A stretch of 11,370 nucleotides of DNA from Angelakisella sp. (GTDB lineage Bacteria; Bacillota; Clostridia; Oscillospirales; Ruminococcaceae): the NCBI GenBank assembly GCA_022794295.1, contig JAAWEO010000047.1, positions 1 through 11,370 of the forward strand. The letters run 5' to 3'. Position 1 is the first letter of the stretch. Every line of letters begins with the position of its first letter. The notes beneath the pieces were generated by a model that was given only the letters and a program-made list of their open reading frames with translations, did not search any database and had not been told where the DNA came from. Both the position numbers and the translations under genes were made by a program. Of this stretch, positions 7,373 to 11,370 are shown piece by piece.

Positions 7373-7401
7373 ATTATAATCTTTTCGGCCGCCCCTGTCA
7401 A
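7373..7401 (-). promoter_or_regulatory. consensus sigma-A promoter of the adhesin-sortase-rod operon
   Basis: On the minus strand the -35 box TTGACA (7396-7401) and the -10 box TATAAT (7373-7378) both match the housekeeping consensus exactly, with a 17-base spacer. The start of transcription is expected near 7366, giving an untranslated leader of about 79 bases before the adhesin ATG at 7287. The adhesin ribosome binding site is a G-rich AGAGGGGG about 12 bases upstream of the ATG, rather distant. Nothing resembling a sigma-28 promoter is seen here, so this unit appears to be under housekeeping rather than late-flagellar control. The rest of 7288-7557 holds only the fliS terminator and no gene. 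Confidence 0.88.
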
Positions 7402-7498
7402 AACAAAAGGGGCCGGGGCTGGGAATTTCACCCGTCCCCACACAGCCCGGACCGATCCCACAAGGGTCCGCCACGGTGTTCCCAGGCTGCACACACCC

Positions 7499-7551
7499 AA
7501 AAAAGCCCGCCGCCAGCCTCCGCCCTTGTTCTGGGCTAAGGCGGCGGCGGG
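7499..7551 (-). terminator. intrinsic terminator after fliS
   Basis: Read on the minus strand, 7543-7551 pairs exactly with 7506-7514 (CCCGCCGCC with GGCGGCGGG). Inside, 7539-7542 pairs with 7516-7519 and 7533-7536 with 7522-7525 around a seven-base loop. The stem is followed by C and six T (7504-7499). It begins a few bases after the fliS stop codon, so it ends the fliD-fliS transcript and separates it from the promoter of the next unit. Confidence 0.92.
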
Positions 7552-7557
7552 GCGCTG

Positions 7558-7971
7558 TTATTTTTGGTCCGCGGCTGCGGGGGCCGGCGCGCCGGAGGCC
7601 CCGCTGCGGGAATTTTTGTCCGCCTGGGCAAAGGTCTCCCGCAGCTCGGTGATCATGGGGAGCACCTCGTCAATGGGGGCATTGTCCTTGTGGACGTTGG
7701 CATCCACCAGCCGCCGCAGAAAGTAGTCGTACAGGGCGCTTAGGCTGCCGGAGATCTCGTACTGAAAATCCAGCGTCTGGTTCAGGTAGGTGATGATCCG
7801 CTGGGCCTTTTTCAGGGAGGCGTTGGCCCCCTGGTAATCCTTCTCCACGTTGAACTGCCGGACCGCGTTCAGCTGGGTGATGACCTCGTCGTACAGCTTC
7901 AGAAGCATCTCCCCAGGGGTCATGGTCATGACGGACTGCTGCTGGTACTTCTGGTAGGGGTTTACAGGCAT
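7558..7971 (-). CDS. fliS: flagellin export chaperone FliS
   Basis: A 137-residue cytoplasmic helical-bundle chaperone that binds the disordered C-terminus of flagellin and keeps it unpolymerised until export. The start region NPYQKYQQQSVMTMTPGEMLLKLYDEVITQL (about residues 4-34) is the FliS signature, followed by the helix containing ANASLKKAQRIITYLNQTLDF and the bundle segment LSALYDYFLRRLVDAN. The family core ends near residue 118; the last 18 or so residues are an Ala/Pro/Gly/Ser-rich tail. AAAGGAG precedes the ATG and overlaps the fliD stop region, the gap to fliD being 13 bases, the usual fliD-fliS pairing. No fliT follows; a strong terminator does. Confidence 0.95.
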   Translation of the reverse strand: MPVNPYQKYQQQSVMTMTPGEMLLKLYDEVITQLNAVRQFNVEKDYQGANASLKKAQRIITYLNQTLDFQYEISGSLSALYDYFLRRLVDANVHKDNAPIDEVLPMITELRETFAQADKNSRSGASGAPAPAAADQK

Positions 7972-7984
7972 AGCACTACTCCTT

Positions 7985-10879
7985 TTAACCGCCCATCATC
8001 TGGGCCAGGTACGAGCTTTGGGTGTTCATGTTGGAGATCATCTGTTCCATGGTGTTAAACTGGTTCCAGTACCGGGTCTTTTCCGCCTCGTAGGTGCGCT
8101 TCAGGGCGGCGATCTTTTCATCCAGGGCCTTCAGCTGGTCGTAGATGGAGTTGTTCTTTTCGGTGCTGCCGCCCTTGACGCCGGCCAGCTGGACCAGGGT
8201 GCCGGGGCTGCCGCCGCTGGTGCTGGCGGTGGATTTCAGGACGTTGTTCAGCTTGACGCCCAGGCCGTCCTCCGGGTCGGTAAAGAGCTTCATCACGTTG
8301 GTGGGGTCGGTCTCCAGCAGCTGGCGAAGGCGGGCCTCCCCGTCCACGGTAAAGGTCAGCTGGCCCTTGCTCTCCCAGGCGCCGGTCTCGATGCCCAGCT
8401 CGTAAAGGGCGTAGCCGCCGTTTGCGGGCTTCTGGTACAGAATGGAGCGCATCTGCTGCAGGAAGGTCTGGAGGGTGCTGTCCCGGTGGAGAAGGCCTTC
8501 CTTGGCCTTTTCCTCCCACAGCTCGATCTCCCGCTCGCTCATTTCCTTTTTCTGGTCGGCGGTAAGGGGGGCATAATCCCGGTAGCTGGTGTCCTCGTCC
8601 AGGTAGTCGTTGATGGTCTTGATCAGCTTGTTGTATTCGTCGATAAAGCCCTTGATGCCGTCCATGATCTCGTCGGTATTCTGGGAAACATCCACCCGGG
8701 CCGGGGTGCCGGTAAACTTTTTCACCTCGCCGTTTACCACCACCAGATTGGCCAGGTCCTTAGCGTTTATGGCATTGCCCTCGCTATCCTCAAAGGTGAT
8801 CCCAGCGATCTCGTTCCCGTCCTTGTCCCGAAGAACGCCGTTTTCGATGGTATCCCCCGGCTCGAGGGTGTAGGTGCTGCCATCCGCATTTTTGGCAATG
8901 ACATCGGAGTATTCCCCGGTAATATTGTTGACATCGTAGTTGATGCCGTTGATGGAAAAGTTGTTGCTGCTGCGCTCGGTAAGCTGGCCATCCACCGCGA
9001 TAATGGCGTTCTGGCCCTCCACAAAGGTGGCCTTGGGAACCCCCCCGGTGGTGTCGGCTGCCTCCGGAACAAAGCTGTCGGTGCCAAAGACCTCCTTCAT
9101 GGCGGCCTTGGCCTCGTCGGTCCCGGGGGTGAGGGCCTTGTTCAGGGTAATACGCCCCTCGTCAAAGGTGTAGAGGCCGCCGCTCTTGTCCCCCAGCTCA
9201 GAAAGCTTGGTCTCCTCGTCCAGCAGGTTCCCGCTCTCGTCATACAGCTTGATCCCCAGGTCCTTCAGGGTGGTCTCCCCGGTGGCGGAGGCGGTGATCT
9301 TCCCGTCGGCAAAGGAGTAGAGGCCGCCGCTCTTTGCCTCCAGCTCGGAGAGCTTGGTGCCCTCGTCCAGCTCCTTGCCGTTTTTGTCTGTAAGCTTAAG
9401 GCCCAGGTCCTTCAGGGTGGTGGTCCCGGTGAGCTCCTTGTCCCCGGTATCCAACTGGTAGGTAAGGGCCTTGGTGGTAATGGTCTTGCCGTTGGGGGCG
9501 GTCCCTACCCCGAAGAAAGCGTTAAGAAGGTTGCCCTCCTCCTGGGACAGGTTGATCTGCTTGCCGGCGCCGGATTCGGTGGCCTCCAGGACGAAGGTGT
9601 CGCTCTGGGCCCGATAGATCATCCGCACCCCGGCGCCGCTGGCGTTGACCCGCTCCAGCACATCCCCGATGGTGTCGTTTTCGGTAAAGTGGAACTCCTC
9701 GCCGTTAATGGTAAAGCGGAAGGATCCCCCCTGGAGAGAGGTCTTCATGGAGAGCTCTCCCAGCTTGGTGCCCAGGCCCACCCGGTTGGACTGGCCGTTC
9801 TTCATTCCCATAACGGCCAGGGCATCGGCGGAGCCGCCCACGGCCACCTTCCGGCCCTCGGAGACCTCCATAGAAAAGCCTCCGTTCCCGTCGTCCTTTA
9901 CGGTGATCTGCCCAGAGCCGTGGGCCTTGTTGATGGCATTTTGAAGGCTGCCCCGCAGCTTATCGGTGTTCACCTGGCCGTCGTCGTCCATCAGGTCCCG
10001 AAGGTCCAGGGTGACGGTCTTTTGCAGGTCATCCAGGGTGACGGTAAAGGAGAGCTTGGGGGTGTCATCCACCTTGCCGGAAAGGGTGGTGGTCTCGGCA
10101 CTGGGCTTGGAGACCGGCCGGGTGGTGGTGGTAAGCCCCAGCTTCTGGAGGCCCAGACTGCCGGAGGAGGTATCAATGGTGATGTTGTCCCGCTTCTCCC
10201 CCTCGGTGACAATGGATAGGGTCCCGTCCTTGACGGTGACCTTGGCCCCGGTGTCCTTAAAGGCCTCGCTCAGCTTTTCCTGAATGGCGGCGTCCCGCTC
10301 TGTGGTGGAGCTGTACTTTTTAAAGGTGTCACCATCCACAAAGAGATCCCGCAGGTTAACAGAGACCTCCTTGGTGCCCACCTGGAATTTGACGGTGTAG
10401 TCCTCGTCGGTGCCCAGCTGCTTCTTCACCAGCTCCTCCAGGGCGGCCTTGTCCGTCTTTCCCGTCAGCTTGCCGCTGACCGCCCCGCCGGAGGAAAAGC
10501 TGGCCTTGGTGGCAAGGCGCCGGACCTCCAGGGTGCTGGAGCCGGTGGCCGCCCCGCTGGTGGCGGTGGCCTTAAAGGCAGAGGAAGATGTCACAGCACT
10601 CATGGCGTTGAAGAAGGTCTCGCTCATAAGGTTGGAGCTGGAGGAATAGCTGAAGAACTTGGTCTGGAAGGAGTTGATCTGGGAGATCAGATCCCGGTAG
10701 ATCTCCTGCTTCCACTCCAGCTGCTGCTTAATGGCCTGCTGCTTGTCAATTTTGTTTTGGGTGCCGGAAAGGAGCTGTTCCACCATGCTTTCGGTATCCA
10801 CACCGGAAGCCAGGCCGGAAAAGCCCTTGTTGCTGCTGGCATTATTTACATAGGAGCTGCTTGCTGCGCTGACCGCCAT
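7985..10879 (-). CDS. fliD: flagellar filament cap protein FliD (large variant)
   Basis: A 964-residue filament cap (hook-associated protein 2), which folds exported flagellin onto the filament tip. The N-terminal FliD domain spans about residues 18-115, beginning FSGLASGVDTESMVEQLL with a heptad helix after it. A flagellin-hook IN-type motif lies near 385-435 (FTINGEEFHFTENDTIGDVLERVNASG, written here across its key residues FTING and DTIGDVL). The C-terminal FliD domain covers about 725-964 and ends NTQSSYLAQMMGG, as is typical. Common FliD proteins are roughly 450-700 residues, so the exposed middle (about 115-720) is enlarged and carries a 49-residue tandem duplication. The ATG at 10879 is preferred over an upstream in-frame ATG at 10936 because AAAGGGAGG lies nine bases before it and the extra 19 residues are unlike FliD. 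It leads the fliD-fliS pair. Confidence 0.95.
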   Translation of the reverse strand: MAVSAASSSYVNNASSNKGFSGLASGVDTESMVEQLLSGTQNKIDKQQAIKQQLEWKQEIYRDLISQINSFQTKFFSYSSSSNLMSETFFNAMSAVTSSSAFKATATSGAATGSSTLEVRRLATKASFSSGGAVSGKLTGKTDKAALEELVKKQLGTDEDYTVKFQVGTKEVSVNLRDLFVDGDTFKKYSSTTERDAAIQEKLSEAFKDTGAKVTVKDGTLSIVTEGEKRDNITIDTSSGSLGLQKLGLTTTTRPVSKPSAETTTLSGKVDDTPKLSFTVTLDDLQKTVTLDLRDLMDDDGQVNTDKLRGSLQNAINKAHGSGQITVKDDGNGGFSMEVSEGRKVAVGGSADALAVMGMKNGQSNRVGLGTKLGELSMKTSLQGGSFRFTINGEEFHFTENDTIGDVLERVNASGAGVRMIYRAQSDTFVLEATESGAGKQINLSQEEGNLLNAFFGVGTAPNGKTITTKALTYQLDTGDKELTGTTTLKDLGLKLTDKNGKELDEGTKLSELEAKSGGLYSFADGKITASATGETTLKDLGIKLYDESGNLLDEETKLSELGDKSGGLYTFDEGRITLNKALTPGTDEAKAAMKEVFGTDSFVPEAADTTGGVPKATFVEGQNAIIAVDGQLTERSSNNFSINGINYDVNNITGEYSDVIAKNADGSTYTLEPGDTIENGVLRDKDGNEIAGITFEDSEGNAINAKDLANLVVVNGEVKKFTGTPARVDVSQNTDEIMDGIKGFIDEYNKLIKTINDYLDEDTSYRDYAPLTADQKKEMSEREIELWEEKAKEGLLHRDSTLQTFLQQMRSILYQKPANGGYALYELGIETGAWESKGQLTFTVDGEARLRQLLETDPTNVMKLFTDPEDGLGVKLNNVLKSTASTSGGSPGTLVQLAGVKGGSTEKNNSIYDQLKALDEKIAALKRTYEAEKTRYWNQFNTMEQMISNMNTQSSYLAQMMGG
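9164..9430 (-). repeat. tandem 147-base repeat inside fliD
   Basis: Two in-frame copies, 9311-9430 (first in the protein, residues about 484-523) and 9164-9283 (residues 533-572), lie exactly 147 bases (49 codons) apart. At protein level 30 of 44 aligned residues are identical, with the shared cores TTLKDLG, ETKLSEL/GTKLSEL and KSGGLY. Weaker similarity continues through the intervening linker (GKIT against GRIT). The copies lie in the surface-exposed middle of the cap protein, where length variation is expected. The divergence argues for an old duplication rather than an assembly error. Confidence 0.9.
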
Positions 10880-10938
10880 ATCGATCTGCCTCCCTTTCTG
10901 GGTATCTTGTTTCAAAAACCAATCAAAAGCCTGCATCC

Positions 10939-10971
10939 CCGCCGGTGGATAAAAGCCCCCCGTTCCGGCGG
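10939..10971 (-). other. hairpin in the fliD leader
   Basis: CCGCCGG at 10939-10945 pairs exactly with CCGGCGG at 10965-10971 around a 19-base loop. It starts within a few bases of the expected transcription start of the promoter-like island at 10975-11002 and lies 60 bases before the fliD start codon. It has no adjoining T tract, so it is more likely a 5' stem of the message than a terminator. No known riboswitch was recognised. Confidence 0.3.
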
Positions 10972-10974
10972 AAA

Positions 10975-11002
10975 ATTATATTTTCAACAGTCCAAAAACA
11001 AC
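10975..11002 (-). promoter_or_regulatory. candidate promoter of fliD-fliS
   Basis: In an AT-rich island the minus strand has an exact -10 box TATAAT (10975-10980). The best upstream partner is TTGTTT at 10996-11001 with a short 15-base spacer, or GTTGTT at 10997-11002 with 16, so the -35 is weak. Further upstream, GACGATAA (11039-11046) matches the sigma-28 -10 consensus GCCGATAA at seven of eight places, but the sequence 11 bases before it matches the -35 poorly. Either could drive fliD, which is commonly a late flagellar gene. The leader to the fliD ATG would be about 90 bases. Confidence 0.4.
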
Positions 11003-11088
11003 CCCATCGAAAATATAATAAAACTCTTTCACATAAGATTATCGTCCCATTTCCCCCGAACCAAAGCCCCCACCCCCCGCAGCCCATT

Positions 11089-11165
11089 AGCCGCAAAGCG
11101 GCTCCGCCGGAGGCACCAAAGCCATTCCCCCTGGCCCGCAGGCCATAGCCGCGAAGCGGCTCCGC
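11089..11165. repeat. pair of short palindromic repeat units
   Basis: Two near-identical units at 11087-11107 and 11145-11165 have the form TAGCCGC-(C/G)AA-type loop-GCGGCTCCGC: the stem AGCCGC/GCGGCT is at 11089-11094 with 11098-11103 and at 11147-11152 with 11156-11161, differing only in the loop (AAA or GAA). Between them TGGCC/GGCCA (11132-11136 with 11141-11145) forms a further hairpin. The look is that of dispersed intergenic palindromes (REP-like). They lie in the gene-free leader upstream of fliD. Confidence 0.6.
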
Positions 11166-11185
11166 TTTTTTCCGTAGAAAAAAGC
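11147..11185 (+). terminator. terminator-like hairpin with T run, and A/T inverted repeat
   Basis: The second palindrome unit is followed on the plus strand by CCGC and six T (11166-11171), an intrinsic terminator shape. The T run is itself half of an exact eight-base inverted repeat, 11164-11171 with 11178-11185 around six bases, which presents a T run on each strand. No plus-strand gene is seen that would need terminating; on the minus strand it could mark the end of a gene lying beyond the right edge, though the G/C stem on that side sits nine bases from its T run. Confidence 0.3.
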
Positions 11186-11335
11186 ACCTTATCCGGCCAA
11201 CGAGCCTCCGGCCGCAAAAGCCCGGACGTTGGTAAGCGGCAGCACAAATCCAAGTTGCCAGCACAACCCAACCGCCTGGCGCCATCAGTAGGAACACGCT
11301 GGTAATAGATCAAGGTACTGCCCACAACGGACCCC

Positions 11336-11370
11336 GCCCCGTGGGTGAGATCAGGCGGCCCCGTGGGTCA
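11336..11370. repeat. start of a possible 22-base tandem repeat at the window edge
   Basis: The 11-base string GCCCCGTGGGT occurs at 11336-11346 and again at 11358-11368, a spacing of 22 bases, with the second copy cut by the window end shortly after. Only one full period is visible, so a chance repeat or a short inverted structure (GACCC and GGGTC also flank it) is possible. The rest of 11186-11335 shows no gene, RNA or element that I can support. Confidence 0.25.

Noticed and set aside
8018..10219. Plus-strand open frame of 733 codons opposite fliD
   Set aside because: Antisense shadow of fliD, whose minus-strand product is unmistakable at both ends.
10880..10936. Upstream in-frame ATG extending FliD by 19 residues
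   Set aside because: The ATG at 10879 has AAAGGGAGG at a proper distance and the protein from there begins as FliD proteins do; the upstream ATG lacks such a site.
11039..11065. Sigma-28 type promoter for fliD
   Set aside because: The -10 match GACGATAA is good but the -35 region fits at only about half the positions, so it is mentioned as a possibility rather than listed as a feature.
10923..11325. Two overlapping minus-strand open frames of about 100-125 codons upstream of fliD
   Set aside because: They run through the palindromic repeats and the AT-rich promoter island, have no convincing ribosome binding site and translate to Trp/Arg/Cys-rich sequence with no family resemblance.

Overview
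The window reads as one stretch of a GC-rich, low-AT Gram-positive (Clostridia, possibly Oscillospiraceae-like) flagellar gene cluster. The affiliation is inferred from FlgB/FlgC/FliS/FliD sequence style, a class B sortase, strong GGAGG-type ribosome binding sites and high third-position GC; no marker gene fixes the species. All convincing genes lie on the minus strand, so the order of transcription is from high to low coordinates.

Layout in transcription order: (1) 10880-11370, a 491-base gene-poor leader with two copies of a short palindromic unit, an A/T-run inverted repeat, the start of a possible 22-base tandem repeat at the right edge, and an AT-rich promoter-like island. (2) fliD (964 codons, filament cap, unusually large with an internal 49-residue duplication) and fliS (flagellin export chaperone), separated by 13 bases and closed by a strong intrinsic terminator. 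(3) A sigma-A promoter with exact consensus boxes and a 17-base spacer. (4) A 1557-residue secreted protein with six or so cadherin-like beta-sandwich repeats and a C-terminal NPDTG sortase-type motif, overlapping by 4 bases a class B sortase gene. (5) flgB and flgC (rod proteins). (6) A 159-residue soluble protein resembling the cytoplasmic loop of the stator protein MotA. (7) A ComFB-family protein. (8) A terminator-like hairpin and, at the left edge, perhaps the end of a convergent plus-strand gene.

How the parts may work together: after the fliS terminator no further terminator is visible down to comFB and the gene gaps are -4 to 62 bases, so adhesin, sortase, rod genes, MotA-like protein and ComFB protein are probably one transcription unit driven from the consensus promoter. 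That places a surface-protein/sortase pair and two possible motor-control or signalling proteins in the same message as the flagellar rod. The most notable points are this embedding, the absence of a membrane anchor after the NPDTG motif, and the transmembrane-free MotA-like protein that keeps the charged positions used for rotor contact in MotA.
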